This document shows, piece after piece, positions 1 to 9,017 of a stretch of 64,000 nt of DNA; the stretch's first letter is position 1, and the number at the start of each line of letters is the position of its first letter. Position numbers and translations under genes: made by a program. The notes under the pieces were generated by a model. That model was not told where the DNA came from and searched no databases. It worked only from the letters and a program-made list of their open reading frames with translations. The stretch comes from Bradyrhizobium sp. NP1 (lineage in GTDB: Bacteria; Pseudomonadota; Alphaproteobacteria; Rhizobiales; Xanthobacteraceae), in NCBI RefSeq assembly GCF_030378205.1, contig NZ_CP127385.1, forward strand, positions 7,542,001-7,606,000, written 5' to 3'.

Positions 1-1063
1 CGAATATGACGCCATCGTCGCCTCCGGCGAGCAGGTCACCTCGGGCCTGCTGTCGATCGCACTGCAGGCGATCGGCATCCAGGCGCGCTCCTGGCAGGGC
101 TGGCAGATCCCGATCAAGACCTCGGATGCCCATGCCTCGGCCCGCATCCTCGAGATCGACGGCAGCGAGATCGTCAACCGCTTCAAGGAGCGCAAGGAGG
201 TCGCCGTCATCGCCGGCTTCCAGGGCATCAACCCGCAGACCGGGCGCATCACCACGCTCGGCCGCGGCGGCTCCGACACCTCGGCGGTGGCGATCGCCGC
301 AGCCCTGCATGCGGACCGCTGCGACATTTATACGGACGTCGACGGCGTCTATACCACCGACCCGCGCGTGGTTCCGAAGGCGCGCCGGCTCGACAAGATC
401 GCGTTCGAGGACATGCTGGAACTGGCCTCGCAGGGCGCCAAGGTGCTCCAGGTGCGCTCCGTGGAACTCGGCATGGTGCACAACATGCCGATCTTCGTCC
501 GTTCCAGCTTCGACAGGCCTGAGGATATCGACCCGCACGGCACGCCGCCGGGCACGCTGATCTGCAGCGAGGAGGAAATCATGGAAAGCCACGTCGTCAC
601 CGGCATCGCCTTCTCCAAGGACGAGGCGCAGATTTCCGTGCGCCAGATCGAGGACAAGCCCGGGGTCGCCGCCTCGATCTTCGGACCGCTGGCGGATGCC
701 AACATCAATGTCGACATGATCGTGCAGAACGTCTCGGAGGACGGCCGCTTCACCGACCTCACCTTTACCGTTCCGGCCACCGACTATGCCCGCGCCCGCG
801 ACACCATCAGCGCCTCCAAGGCCCGGATCGGCTACGCGCGGCTCGACAGCGCGACCGACGTCGCCAAGGTGTCGGTGATCGGCAGCGGCATGCGCAGCCA
901 TGCCGGCGTCGCCGCCAAGGCGTTTTCGGCGCTGGCGGCGCGCAACATCAATATTCGCGCCATCACCACCTCCGAAATCAAGTTCTCGGTGCTGATCGAT
1001 GCCGCCTATACCGAGCTGGCGGTCCGCACCCTGCACACGCTCTACGGTCTCGATCAAGTTTAG
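1..1063 (+). CDS. lysC: aspartate kinase, 5' end cut off by the window
   Basis: Aspartokinase phosphorylates L-aspartate, the first step toward lysine, threonine, methionine and diaminopimelate. The reading frame is already open at base 2 and runs to the TAG at 1061-1063, so roughly the first 60 residues lie outside the window. The kinase part shows the family motifs TLGRGGSDTSAVA and DVDGVYTTDPR. Two C-terminal ACT regions follow; one contains KPGVAASIFGPLADANINVD and the other HAGVAAKAFSALAARNINI. These are the usual allosteric sites for lysine and threonine feedback, a family property not tested here. No damage is seen. ptsP follows 333 bases downstream on the same strand. Confidence 0.97.
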   Translation, partial: EYDAIVASGEQVTSGLLSIALQAIGIQARSWQGWQIPIKTSDAHASARILEIDGSEIVNRFKERKEVAVIAGFQGINPQTGRITTLGRGGSDTSAVAIAAALHADRCDIYTDVDGVYTTDPRVVPKARRLDKIAFEDMLELASQGAKVLQVRSVELGMVHNMPIFVRSSFDRPEDIDPHGTPPGTLICSEEEIMESHVVTGIAFSKDEAQISVRQIEDKPGVAASIFGPLADANINVDMIVQNVSEDGRFTDLTFTVPATDYARARDTISASKARIGYARLDSATDVAKVSVIGSGMRSHAGVAAKAFSALAARNINIRAITTSEIKFSVLIDAAYTELAVRTLHTLYGLDQV

Positions 1064-1241
1064 AAAAATTTTCTGTTGACCTTTTGTGCTGGTGACGCCC
1101 GCAGGACCCGTCACCGCGGGGCCAAACCCCTTTCGCAAGCGCAACATCCGCCAAACCGGTTGTGACGACCGTTGGCAGGCGTTTTGCTTGGCAAAGCAAG
1201 CTTCAATTCGCTATACGGCCTGATGAAGGGTGGGCTGCCGT

Positions 1242-1258
1242 AAACTGTGTCACAGTTT
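1242..1258. promoter_or_regulatory. 17-base inverted repeat upstream of ptsP
   Basis: AAACTGTG-T-CACAGTTT is a perfect 8-bp inverted repeat around one central base. It lies in the 333-base gap between lysC and ptsP, about 140 bases before the ptsP start. The short spacer and dyad symmetry suit a dimeric regulator site better than a terminator, and no T-run follows. The cognate protein is unknown. The rest of the gap (1064-1396) shows no gene; a purine-rich ribosome site GGGAGGGG lies just before ptsP. Confidence 0.4.
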
Positions 1259-1396
1259 GGCTATCCTGATTCGATTCGGCCCGTACGGATATGGGCTTGC
1301 AACGGCGCCGAATGAACAAAATTGTTATCTTGTTCGAATTCAACGCCAGCTCGGGGCGGCCCCGCAGGCTGGTCCGAGGGAGGGGATTTTAGGCAC

Positions 1397-3664
1397 ATGC
1401 GGAGCGCGTCGGGAGGTCCCCGCGTCTTGTTGAGACGGCTCCGCGAAACCATGGCGGAGCAGGTCTCAGCCCAGGAGCGGCTGGACAAGATCGTGGTGCT
1501 GATCGCGGCCAACATGGTGGCCGAGGTGTGCTCGGTCTATGTGCTGCGCGTCGACAACACCCTCGAGCTCTACGCCACCGAAGGCCTCAACCGCGACGCG
1601 GTCCACCGCACGGTGCTGAGCGCGCATGAGGGCCTGGTCGGCCTCGTGGCCAGCGAGGCCTCGCCGCTCAACCTGAACGACGCGCAGAGCCATCCGGCCT
1701 TCTCCTACCGCCCGGAGACCGGCGAGGAAATCTACCACTCCTTCCTCGGCGTGCCGATCCTGCGCGCCGGCAACACGCTCGGCGTGCTGGTGGTGCAGAA
1801 CCGCGCCAAGCGCACCTATGTCGAGGAAGAGGTCGAGGCGCTGCAGACCACCGCGATGGTGCTCGCCGAGATGATCGCGTCCGGCGAGCTGACCGCGCTG
1901 GCCCAGCCCGGCGCCGAGCCCGCCGCGCGGCACTCGCTGCACAAGGTCGGCGCCGTGCTTTCCGACGGCATCGCGCTCGGCCACGTCGTGCTGCACGAGC
2001 CGCGCGTCGTCATCACCAACTACATCGCGGAAGACCTGCCCAAGGAGATCAAGCGGCTCGACGCGGCGATGACCACGCTGCGCTCCGACCTCGACCGCCT
2101 GCTCGAACGCGGCGACGTCGCCGACGGCGGCGAGCACCGCGACGTGCTGGAAGCCTATCGCATGTTCGCCAACGACCATGGCTGGTCGCACAAGCTGCAC
2201 GAAGCGGTCGCCACGGGTCTCACCGCGGAAGCCGCGGTCGAGCGCGTGCAGTCCGACACCCGCGCGCGGATGCTGCGCTCGACCGATCCGTATTTGCGCG
2301 AGCGCCTGCACGACCTCGAAGACCTCGGCTACCGCCTGCTGCGGCAACTGGTCGGGCGCGACCATGCGCCCTCGCGCGAGCAGCTTCCCGACAACGCGAT
2401 CCTGATCGCGCGCGCGATGGGGCCGGCGGCGCTGCTCGACTACGACCGCAAGCGGCTGCGCGGCCTGGTGCTGGAGGAAGGCACCACAAATTCCCACGTC
2501 GCGATCGTGGCGCGCGCGCTCGGCATCCCGGCGGTCGGCGAGGTGCCGAACGCGCCGGGCATCGCCGATCCCGGCGACGCCATCATCGTCGACGGCACCT
2601 CCGGCGAGATCTATGTCCGCCCCTCGGCGGAGATCGAGGCGGCGTACGCCGAACGCGTGCGGTTTCGCGCGCGCAGGCAGGCGCAGTACCTCGCGCTGCG
2701 CGACAAGCCCTGCATGACCAAGGACGGCCAGCCGGTCGAGCTGATGATCAACGCCGGGCTCACCATCGACCTGCCGCATATCGACGACACCGGATCTGCC
2801 GGCATCGGCCTGTTCCGCACCGAGCTGCAGTTCATGGTCGGCCAGAGCCTGCCGCGCTCGAGCGACCAGCTCGCGCTCTACCGCGCGGTGCTGGATGCCG
2901 CCGGCAAGAAGCCCGTCACCTTCCGCACCCTCGACATCGGCGGCGACAAGGCACTGCCCTACATGGAGACCGTGATCGAGGAGAACCCGGCGCTCGGCTG
3001 GCGCGCGATCCGGCTCGGGCTCGACCGGCCGGGCCTCCTGCGCGGCCAGATCCGCGCGCTGCTGCGCGCGGGCGGCGGCCGCGCGCTGCGCATCATGTTC
3101 CCGATGATTTCCGACCTCGCGGAGTTCGACGCCGCGAAGGCGATCGTCGAGCGCGAGCTGACCTATCTGCGCCAGCACGGCCACGCGCTGCCGGAACGCA
3201 TCGACATCGGTACCATGGTGGAGGTGCCGGCGCTGCTCTACCAGCTTGACGAGCTGTTGCAGCGGGTCGATTTCATCTCGGTCGGCTCCAACGACCTGTT
3301 CCAGTTCCTGTTCGCGGTCGATCGCGGCAACGCCAAGGTCTCGGAGCGCTTCGACACGCTGTCGGCGCCGATCCTGCGCGCGCTGCGCGACATCGTACGG
3401 AAAGCGAAGGTCGCCCAGAAATCGGTGTCGCTTTGCGGCGAGATGGCGTCCAGGCCGATCGAGGCGCTGGCGCTGATCGCGCTCGGCTACCGTTCGCTTT
3501 CATTGTCGGCAACCGCGCACGGCCCGGTGAAGGCGATGGTGCTCGAGCTCGATACCGGGAAGGCCGAGGCGATGCTGTGCTCGCTCCTCGATGCGCCCGC
3601 CGGCAGCGTGCCGATCCGCCAGAAGCTGACGGAGTTCGCCGAGGCCGAGGGGCTTTCGCTGTAG
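1397..3664 (+). CDS. ptsP: phosphoenolpyruvate-protein phosphotransferase of the nitrogen PTS (EI-Ntr)
   Basis: EI-Ntr autophosphorylates from PEP and passes phosphate to NPr (PtsO) and then EIIA-Ntr, a regulatory chain that in rhizobia touches nitrogen and potassium control and PHB metabolism. The 755-residue protein has an N-terminal GAF sensory domain (about 15-165), a PtsI N-terminal region, the swivelling phospho-histidine domain with the motif TNSHVAIVARALGIPAVG (His367 as the phosphorylated residue) and a C-terminal PEP-binding barrel (about 425-715). The ATG at 1397 was chosen because GGGAGGGG precedes it; an in-frame start at 1322 would add 25 residues without family support. The GAF domain separates it from the sugar-PTS enzyme I. 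Confidence 0.95.
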   Translation: MRSASGGPRVLLRRLRETMAEQVSAQERLDKIVVLIAANMVAEVCSVYVLRVDNTLELYATEGLNRDAVHRTVLSAHEGLVGLVASEASPLNLNDAQSHPAFSYRPETGEEIYHSFLGVPILRAGNTLGVLVVQNRAKRTYVEEEVEALQTTAMVLAEMIASGELTALAQPGAEPAARHSLHKVGAVLSDGIALGHVVLHEPRVVITNYIAEDLPKEIKRLDAAMTTLRSDLDRLLERGDVADGGEHRDVLEAYRMFANDHGWSHKLHEAVATGLTAEAAVERVQSDTRARMLRSTDPYLRERLHDLEDLGYRLLRQLVGRDHAPSREQLPDNAILIARAMGPAALLDYDRKRLRGLVLEEGTTNSHVAIVARALGIPAVGEVPNAPGIADPGDAIIVDGTSGEIYVRPSAEIEAAYAERVRFRARRQAQYLALRDKPCMTKDGQPVELMINAGLTIDLPHIDDTGSAGIGLFRTELQFMVGQSLPRSSDQLALYRAVLDAAGKKPVTFRTLDIGGDKALPYMETVIEENPALGWRAIRLGLDRPGLLRGQIRALLRAGGGRALRIMFPMISDLAEFDAAKAIVERELTYLRQHGHALPERIDIGTMVEVPALLYQLDELLQRVDFISVGSNDLFQFLFAVDRGNAKVSERFDTLSAPILRALRDIVRKAKVAQKSVSLCGEMASRPIEALALIALGYRSLSLSATAHGPVKAMVLELDTGKAEAMLCSLLDAPAGSVPIRQKLTEFAEAEGLSL

Positions 3665-3724
3665 CGGGACCGCTCCCGTCGTTCTCCGTTCGTCACGTGC
3701 TCATTCGCAATTCGAGACCAACCG

Positions 3725-4810
3725 ATGTCCGCGCTTCCTGAAGCCAAACTCGATGTCCTGCTGGCGCATCACGCTGCGCTCGAGGCGGAGCTGCTTGGCC
3801 AGGTCACTTCCGACAAATATGTGCAGATCACGCGCGAGCTGTCCGAGCTCAATCCGCTGATCGAGGCGGTGAAGGCCTACCGCGCGACGCTAAAGGAGAT
3901 CGCCGACACCGAGGCGCTGATATCGGACCCGGCGACCGACGCGGACATGCGCGGCATGGCGGAGGCCGAGCGCGAGACGCTTGACGCGCGCCGCGTCGAG
4001 CTCGAACAGAATATCCGCGTCGCGCTGCTGCCCAAGGACGCCATGGACGACCGCAACGTGGTGCTGGAAATCCGCGCCGGCACCGGCGGCGACGAGGCAT
4101 CGCTGTTCGCTGGCGATCTGTTCCGCATGTACGAGCGCTTCGCGAATTTGCAGGGCTGGAAGGTCGACGTGATCTCGGCGAGCGAGGGCACGGTCGGTGG
4201 CTACAAGGAAATCATCGCCGAGGTGCAGGGCCGCGGCGCCTTCGCGAAGCTGAAATTCGAAAGCGGCGCGCACCGCGTGCAGCGCGTGCCCGACACCGAG
4301 ACCCAGGGGCGCATCCACACCTCCGCCGCCACGGTCGCGGTGCTGCCCGAGGTCGAGGACGTCGACGTCGACATCAAGAACGACGACCTCAGGATCGAGA
4401 CCATGCGCGCGCAAGGCGCCGGCGGCCAGCACGTCAACAAGACGGAATCGGCGATCCGCATTACCCATATCCCGACCGGCATCGTGGTGATGATGCAGGA
4501 CAGCCGCTCGCAGCACAAGAATCGCGCCTCCGCCATGAATATCCTGCGCTCGCGCATCTACGACGCCGAGCGCCAGCGCGTGGAGGCGGCGCGCTCGGCC
4601 GACCGCAAGGAGAAGGTCGGCTCCGGCGATCGCAGCGAGCGCATCCGCACCTATAATTTCCCGCAAGGCCGCGTCACCGATCACCGCATCAACCTGACGC
4701 TCTACAAATTGCCGCAGGTGATCTCGGGTGAAGCATTGGGCGAACTGATCGATGCGCTGACCACGGAGCACCAGGCAGCGCAGCTCGCCGCCCAGGGTGC
4801 CGCCGCGTGA
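3725..4810 (+). CDS. prfA: peptide chain release factor 1
   Basis: RF1 recognises UAA and UAG stop codons and triggers hydrolysis of peptidyl-tRNA. The 361-residue product has normal family length. It contains the catalytic GGQ at residues 233-235 within [18 protein letters not shown], the position seen in well-studied RF1 proteins, and the family motif [20 protein letters not shown] upstream. It starts 60 bases after ptsP and its stop overlaps the GTG start of prmC by four bases (GTGA), so the two are translationally coupled. The pairing makes sense because PrmC methylates the GGQ glutamine of RF1. Confidence 0.98.
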   Translation: MSALPEAKLDVLLAHHAALEAELLGQVTSDKYVQITRELSELNPLIEAVKAYRATLKEIADTEALISDPATDADMRGMAEAERETLDARRVELEQNIRVALLPKDAMDDRNVVLEIRAGTGGDEASLFAGDLFRMYERFANLQGWKVDVISASEGTVGGYKEIIAEVQGRGAFAKLKFESGAHRVQRVPDTETQGRIHTSAATVAVLPEVEDVDVDIKNDDLRIETMRAQGAGGQHVNKTESAIRITHIPTGIVVMMQDSRSQHKNRASAMNILRSRIYDAERQRVEAARSADRKEKVGSGDRSERIRTYNFPQGRVTDHRINLTLYKLPQVISGEALGELIDALTTEHQAAQLAAQGAAA

Positions 4811-5691
4811 TCGCGCCATTCACCGGCCAAACCATCGAAGCGGCGCGACGCGCGCTCACCGCGCAATTCGCCGCCGCGGGGATCGAATCCGCCGAGATCG
4901 AGGCGCGCCTGCTGGTCGGCGCAGCGCTCGGGCGCGATCTCACGGCAATGATCCGCGAGGCCGCGCGAACCATCGCGCCCGACGACGCGGCGCAGATCGC
5001 GCAGTTCGCGCAGCGTCGCCTCAACGGCGAGCCGGTGGCGCGCATCCTGGGCCACAAGGAGTTTTGGGGCCTTTCGCTCGCGCTGTCGCCGGAGACGCTG
5101 GTGCCGCGGCCGGACACCGAGACGGTGGTGGAATTCGCGCTGGAGCTCCTGCGCGCGACAGGCCTCGCAAGCAGCGCCTTGCGGATCGCCGATCTCGGAA
5201 CCGGCTCTGGCGCGATCCTGCTGGCGTTACTACATGAGCTGCCGAAGGCACGCGGTTTCGGAACTGACATCAGCGCAGACGCGCTGCAAACCGCGCAAGC
5301 CAACGCCGATGCGTTTGGCCTGGCCGACCGCGCGACGTTCGTCCGGTGCGACTACGCGGCGGACCTGACGGGATCGTTCGATCTGATCGTTTCGAATCCG
5401 CCCTATGTCCGCACCGCCGATATCGAGGGGCTCGCCATCGAGGTCCGCGAGCATGATCCTCACCGCGCGCTCGACGGCGGCACCGATGGGCTCGATGCCT
5501 ACCGCGCGCTGATCCCGCAGGCTGCCGGTCTGCTGGCTCCCTCCGGGGTCCTGATCGTCGAGGCCGGACAGGGCCAAAGCGGCCCCATTGAAGGTTTGAT
5601 GACGGCGGCAGGGTTAACCCCAGCCGGGACGCCCAGGGCCGATCTGACGGGCATTCCGAGGGCCGTTGCAGGCCGAAAAATGCCGCCATAA
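4807..5691 (+). CDS. prmC: peptide chain release factor N5-glutamine methyltransferase
   Basis: PrmC uses S-adenosylmethionine to methylate the glutamine of the GGQ motif in release factors, which speeds termination. The 294-residue protein has the SAM-binding motif [16 protein letters not shown] and the catalytic NPPY at residues 197-200 ([14 protein letters not shown]), diagnostic for N5-glutamine methyltransferases. Translation starts at GTG in the GTGA overlap with prfA, the standard arrangement. The DUF4167 gene follows after a 490-base gap. Confidence 0.97.
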   Translation: MIAPFTGQTIEAARRALTAQFAAAGIESAEIEARLLVGAALGRDLTAMIREAARTIAPDDAAQIAQFAQRRLNGEPVARILGHKEFWGLSLALSPETLVPRPDTETVVEFALELLRATGLASSALRIADLGTGSGAILLALLHELPKARGFGTDISADALQTAQANADAFGLADRATFVRCDYAADLTGSFDLIVSNPPYVRTADIEGLAIEVREHDPHRALDGGTDGLDAYRALIPQAAGLLAPSGVLIVEAGQGQSGPIEGLMTAAGLTPAGTPRADLTGIPRAVAGRKMPP

Positions 5692-6181
5692 AAGCCGTGT
5701 TGAGGCACAAAAAACCTCTTGGAATATTGCCCCGGAGCGACTACGTTCCGCTCACAACATCGGCGCCGGCCCCGTAGACGCTACGGGCGAAAGCCGGAGT
5801 TCTCAGAAGCGAGAGCCGCGCCGGGTAGAGGTTCCAAGACGCAGGTCCAATAGAGCGCGATGGCCATGAGAGCTGCGCTGTCTGTGACCGCAAAGCGAAC
5901 GAAAGCCTAATATTGAGCCTGAAGACTTACGCAGGAAAAATGGGCTTGTTCCGACAGGCTGGATGATTGGTTCGCCGGCGACGGCCGCTGGTGGGTGGGG
6001 AACGCGTCTTTGTTGCACGCGACGTTGGACGAAATCGGCACGCACCGGGAGCGCATCGCGATTCGATGCGCATGAGCGCGCACCTGTTTGGTCAGGGGCG
6101 GCAAACTGCAACGGCAAGGCTGTAACTTTCCAAGGTAACTTTCCAAGGCTGTAACTTTCAGGGCTGGAATAAAGGCAAGAC
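5692..6181. other. 490-base intergenic region with no recognisable gene
   Basis: Between prmC and the DUF4167 gene neither strand has an open frame with convincing coding character. The sequence is less GC-rich than its surroundings in places. Its 3' end holds a short direct repeat (described separately). It could be a long leader of the DUF4167 gene or hold a small RNA; I cannot identify either from the bases alone. Confidence 0.5.
6114..6162 (+). repeat. short direct repeats in the leader of the DUF4167 gene
   Basis: Three tandem copies of an AAGGCTGTAACTTTCC-like unit are visible; the middle copy lacks three bases (AAGGTAACTTTCC). The array ends about 20 bases before the ATG of the DUF4167 gene and so is likely within its mRNA leader or promoter. 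The length could change by slippage. No function is known. Confidence 0.55.
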
Positions 6182-6931
6182 ATGAGAAACGGTCAGAACA
6201 ACAAGCGGATGCGCAACCGGAATAACAACAACAACAATAATAACCGGCGCGGCCAGAACCCGATGACGAGGGTTTTCGAATCGAACGGACCCGACATCAA
6301 GATCCGCGGCACCGCCTCCCACATCGCAGAGAAATATCTGCAGCTCGCGCGCGACGCGCGCTCTTCCGGCGACCCGGTCGCCGCCGAAAACTACTACCAG
6401 CACGCCGAACATTATTTCCGCCTGATCGCGGCGGCGCAGGAGCAATTCCGTCAGAACCAGCCGCAGCAGCCGCGCCCCGATGTCGCCGACCCGATGTCGG
6501 AGGAGAGCGAGGACGAAGGCGAGTTTTCGAGCTTCGGCCAGGAGCCGGGCTTCGTTCCGCAGCAGCCGCAGCCCTATATGCGCGAAGGCGGCCGCGACCA
6601 TCAGCGCGACGGCCAGCCGCCCTATCAGCGCGACCAGCAGCCGCGCGAGCATCGCGACCATCGCGAGCGCGATCACCGGCCGCAGCCGCAATATCAGCCG
6701 CCGCCGCAGAATCAGCCGCAGCCCGCGCTGGCCGACGACGGCCATGTCGACCGCCTGCCGTCCTTCATCACTGGGCCGCAACCGCAGATCAATGGCGGCG
6801 AGCGCAACTATGAAGGCAATGGCGGCGGCGAGCGTTTCCCGCGCCGGCGGCGTCGCCCGCACGGACCGCGCCCCGAGGGCGTCGCACAGCCGCAGGCCGC
6901 GGCTTCGGGCGAAGATGTCGGAAACGACTAG
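6182..6931 (+). CDS. DUF4167 domain-containing protein
   Basis: The 249-residue protein opens with an Asn/Arg-rich stretch (NGQNNKRMRNRNNNNNNNN) followed by the conserved DUF4167 core (about residues 25-90) containing GTASHIAEKYLQLARDA and AENYYQHAEHYFRLIAAA. The rest is a low-complexity tail rich in Gln, Pro, Arg and Asp, ending in a basic RRRRRPHGPRP segment. The family is widespread in Alphaproteobacteria downstream of prmC and has no established function. The basic, disordered make-up suggests nucleic-acid or ribosome contact, which is inference. It carries no signal peptide or membrane segment. Confidence 0.93.
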   Translation: MRNGQNNKRMRNRNNNNNNNNRRGQNPMTRVFESNGPDIKIRGTASHIAEKYLQLARDARSSGDPVAAENYYQHAEHYFRLIAAAQEQFRQNQPQQPRPDVADPMSEESEDEGEFSSFGQEPGFVPQQPQPYMREGGRDHQRDGQPPYQRDQQPREHRDHRERDHRPQPQYQPPPQNQPQPALADDGHVDRLPSFITGPQPQINGGERNYEGNGGGERFPRRRRRPHGPRPEGVAQPQAAASGEDVGND

Positions 6932-6957
6932 GCCCGCGTCGGGGCGGCGGTGAGACG

Positions 6958-7692
6958 CTATCCCCGCGTCGCCGTCGATGACGGCACCAGCACCGGCCGC
7001 AGCGACGGAATGAGCCGCGCGCGCTCGCGTTTTGCGGGAATGGCGCGATAGACCTGCTTGGTCGCCTCCACGATATGGACGCCGGCAAATGGCAGCGCGA
7101 GCGCCTCGCCGACGCGCTCCCAGGCCATCGCCGAGCGCAAGAACCAGCCTGCGGCGACCGGCGGGACGAACAGCGCCTCGCCCCACGCCGAGGGCGTGAA
7201 CCAGGTCTGGCGCAACAGCTCAGTGATCTGTGAACGCGAATACGGCCGGCCGTGGCCGAACGGCGTGTTGTCGCTGCGCGTCCATACTCCGCGCCGGTTC
7301 GGGATCACGGCCATCAGGCGCCCCGAGGGCGCCAGCACCCGCCACACCTCGCGCAGCAGGCCTTCCGGATCGTCGGACATCTCCAGCGCATGGACCAGCA
7401 GGATGCGGTCGACGGCCGAGTCCGGCAGCGGCAGGGAGAACTCATCGATCAGCGTCGCCAGCGCCGGCCGCCCGGTCGGCCATCGCAAGACCCCCTGCGC
7501 CGCCGGCATGAAGGCGATGCAGCGCTCGGCATCTTCACGAAAAAGTCCGAGATAGGGCGTCGGATAGCCGATGCCGAGCACGCGCTGCTCCTTTGCATCG
7601 GGCCAGCGGGCGCGAATCCCGCGGTTGATCAGGAGCCGCGCCACGATGCCCAGGCGCTGCGAATAGAAATCGCGCAGGTCGATGACGTCCAT
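6958..7692 (-). CDS. class I SAM-dependent methyltransferase
   Basis: The 244-residue protein resembles the methyltransferase type 11 family. Visible features are a glycine-containing segment (LGIGYPTPYLG, about residues 40-50) where the SAM loop should be, an acidic beta-strand region ending in DRILLVHALEMSDDPE, and the post-motif helix and strand LLREVWRVLAPSGRLMAVIPN. The substrate cannot be read from the sequence. The SAM loop is less glycine-rich than the family norm, so cofactor binding deserves caution. It is convergent with the DUF4167 gene and divergent from gloB. Confidence 0.85.
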   Translation of the reverse strand: MDVIDLRDFYSQRLGIVARLLINRGIRARWPDAKEQRVLGIGYPTPYLGLFREDAERCIAFMPAAQGVLRWPTGRPALATLIDEFSLPLPDSAVDRILLVHALEMSDDPEGLLREVWRVLAPSGRLMAVIPNRRGVWTRSDNTPFGHGRPYSRSQITELLRQTWFTPSAWGEALFVPPVAAGWFLRSAMAWERVGEALALPFAGVHIVEATKQVYRAIPAKRERARLIPSLRPVLVPSSTATRG

Positions 7693-7809
7693 GGCGCCAA
7701 TCTACCATGTCGCCGGCGCGCATGGCGCGCCGAATATTGCATTGCCCCCGAAGCGTTAACGCCATATCTGTGGCTTCGAACCCGGGACGCATTGATGAAT
7801 GGAGCGATC

Positions 7810-8577
7810 ATGGCCGCCGAGATCCGCCTGCTCACCTGTCTGACCGACAATTTCGGCGTCCTGATCCACGATCCCGCGACCAAGGCGACCGCGGCGATCG
7901 ACGCGCCGGAAGCGGCGCCGATCATTGCCGCGCTCGAGCGCGAGGGCTGGCAGCTCACCGACATCCTGATCACCCATCACCATCACGACCACGTCGGCGG
8001 CGTCGCCGAGCTGAAGAAAAAATACCGCTGCCGCGTGGTAGCTCCGCAAGACAAGGCCGCCAAGATCGCCGACGTCGACCTGCGCGTCGGCAACGGCGAC
8101 GTGGTGAAGGTCGGCAATCTTCTCGGGCGCGTCGTGGAAACGCCGGGCCACACACTCGACCACATCACTTACGTTTTCGACAGCGAGAAGACGGTGTTCG
8201 CCGCCGACACGCTGTTCTCGATCGGCTGCGGACGGGTGATCGAGGGCACCCATCCGATGATGTGGGATTCGCTTTTGAAGCTGCGCGCGCTGCCTGACGA
8301 CTTCAAGCTCTATTGCGGCCACGAATATACCGCCGCCAACGTCAAGTTCGCGCTCTCGATCGAGCCGGACAATCCGGCGCTGCAGGCGCGCGCGGCGCAA
8401 GTGGCAAAGCTGCGCGCGGCGAACCAGCCGACACTGCCGACCACGATGGGCGAGGAGAAGAAGGCCAACGTCTTCCTGCGCGCCGACGAGCCGTCGGTCG
8501 CGGCCAAGCTGCACATGAAGGGCGCGGCTCCGGCCGAAGTGTTCGGCGAGCTGCGCGAGCGCAAGAACAAGTTCTGA
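7810..8577 (+). CDS. gloB: hydroxyacylglutathione hydrolase (glyoxalase II)
   Basis: Glyoxalase II hydrolyses S-D-lactoylglutathione to D-lactate and glutathione, completing methylglyoxal detoxification. The 255-residue metallo-beta-lactamase-fold protein shows the binuclear metal motif THHHHDHVGG, the downstream TPGHTLDHITYVF, GCGRVIEGT and the C-terminal YCGHEYTAANVKFA, all hallmarks of GloB. The ATG at 7810 follows GGAGCGATC at good spacing; an in-frame ATG at 7795 would add five residues. The cupin gene follows nine bases later on the same strand, so they may be co-transcribed. Confidence 0.96.
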   Translation: MAAEIRLLTCLTDNFGVLIHDPATKATAAIDAPEAAPIIAALEREGWQLTDILITHHHHDHVGGVAELKKKYRCRVVAPQDKAAKIADVDLRVGNGDVVKVGNLLGRVVETPGHTLDHITYVFDSEKTVFAADTLFSIGCGRVIEGTHPMMWDSLLKLRALPDDFKLYCGHEYTAANVKFALSIEPDNPALQARAAQVAKLRAANQPTLPTTMGEEKKANVFLRADEPSVAAKLHMKGAAPAEVFGELRERKNKF

Positions 8578-8585
8578 GCGCACGC

Positions 8586-9008
8586 ATGGCAAACGCGGCC
8601 GACATCATCGCACGGCTGGAATTGCGGCCGCATCCGGAAGGCGGACACTACCGCGAGACGTTCCGCGATTCCCGCACCGATGCCCATGGACGCGCGCTGT
8701 CGAGCGCGATCTATTTCCTGCTGGCGCGCGGCGAGCACTCGCACTGGCACCGCATCGATGCGGTCGAGATCTGGCATTATTACGCCGGCAGCCCGCTCGA
8801 CCTGAGGATCGCCCACGACGGCTGCACCGCGCATGGGGTGCGGCTCGGGCCTGATTCCACCGCGGGCGAGCGACCGCAGGCGATCGTGCCGGCGCATGCC
8901 TGGCAGTCGGCCGAGACCACCGGCGAGTGGACCCTGGTCGGCTGCACGGTGGCGCCCGCCTTCGAGTTCGCGACCTTCGAGCTGGCGGCGCCCGGCTGGG
9001 CGCCGTAA
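8586..9008 (+). CDS. cupin domain-containing protein (DUF985 type)
   Basis: This 140-residue single-domain protein matches the DUF985 cupin family: ARLELRPHPEGGHYRETFRD at the N terminus, SAIYFLL, a histidine pair in HSHWHRIDAVEIWHYY and a second cupin motif ending in AWQSAETTGEWTLVGCTVAP. Family members have a cupin barrel with a putative metal or sugar site and no settled function. The start at 8586 is the first ATG after gloB. It ends ten bases before the stop of the convergent DMT transporter gene. Confidence 0.9.
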   Translation: MANAADIIARLELRPHPEGGHYRETFRDSRTDAHGRALSSAIYFLLARGEHSHWHRIDAVEIWHYYAGSPLDLRIAHDGCTAHGVRLGPDSTAGERPQAIVPAHAWQSAETTGEWTLVGCTVAPAFEFATFELAAPGWAP

Positions 9009-9017
9009 GCCCACCCG

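Noticed and set aside
1466..3184. 572-residue minus-strand frame across ptsP
   Set aside because: Antisense frame of a GC-rich gene; product is Arg/Ala/His-rich with no domain, while ptsP on the plus strand is fully recognisable.
5803..6183. 126-residue minus-strand gene in the prmC-DUF4167 gap
   Set aside because: No ribosome site, no family pattern, and it is antisense to the leader of the DUF4167 gene.
7252..7809. N-terminal extension of gloB upstream of 7810
   Set aside because: The extra residues overlap the divergent methyltransferase gene and have no glyoxalase II homology; a ribosome site sits before 7810.
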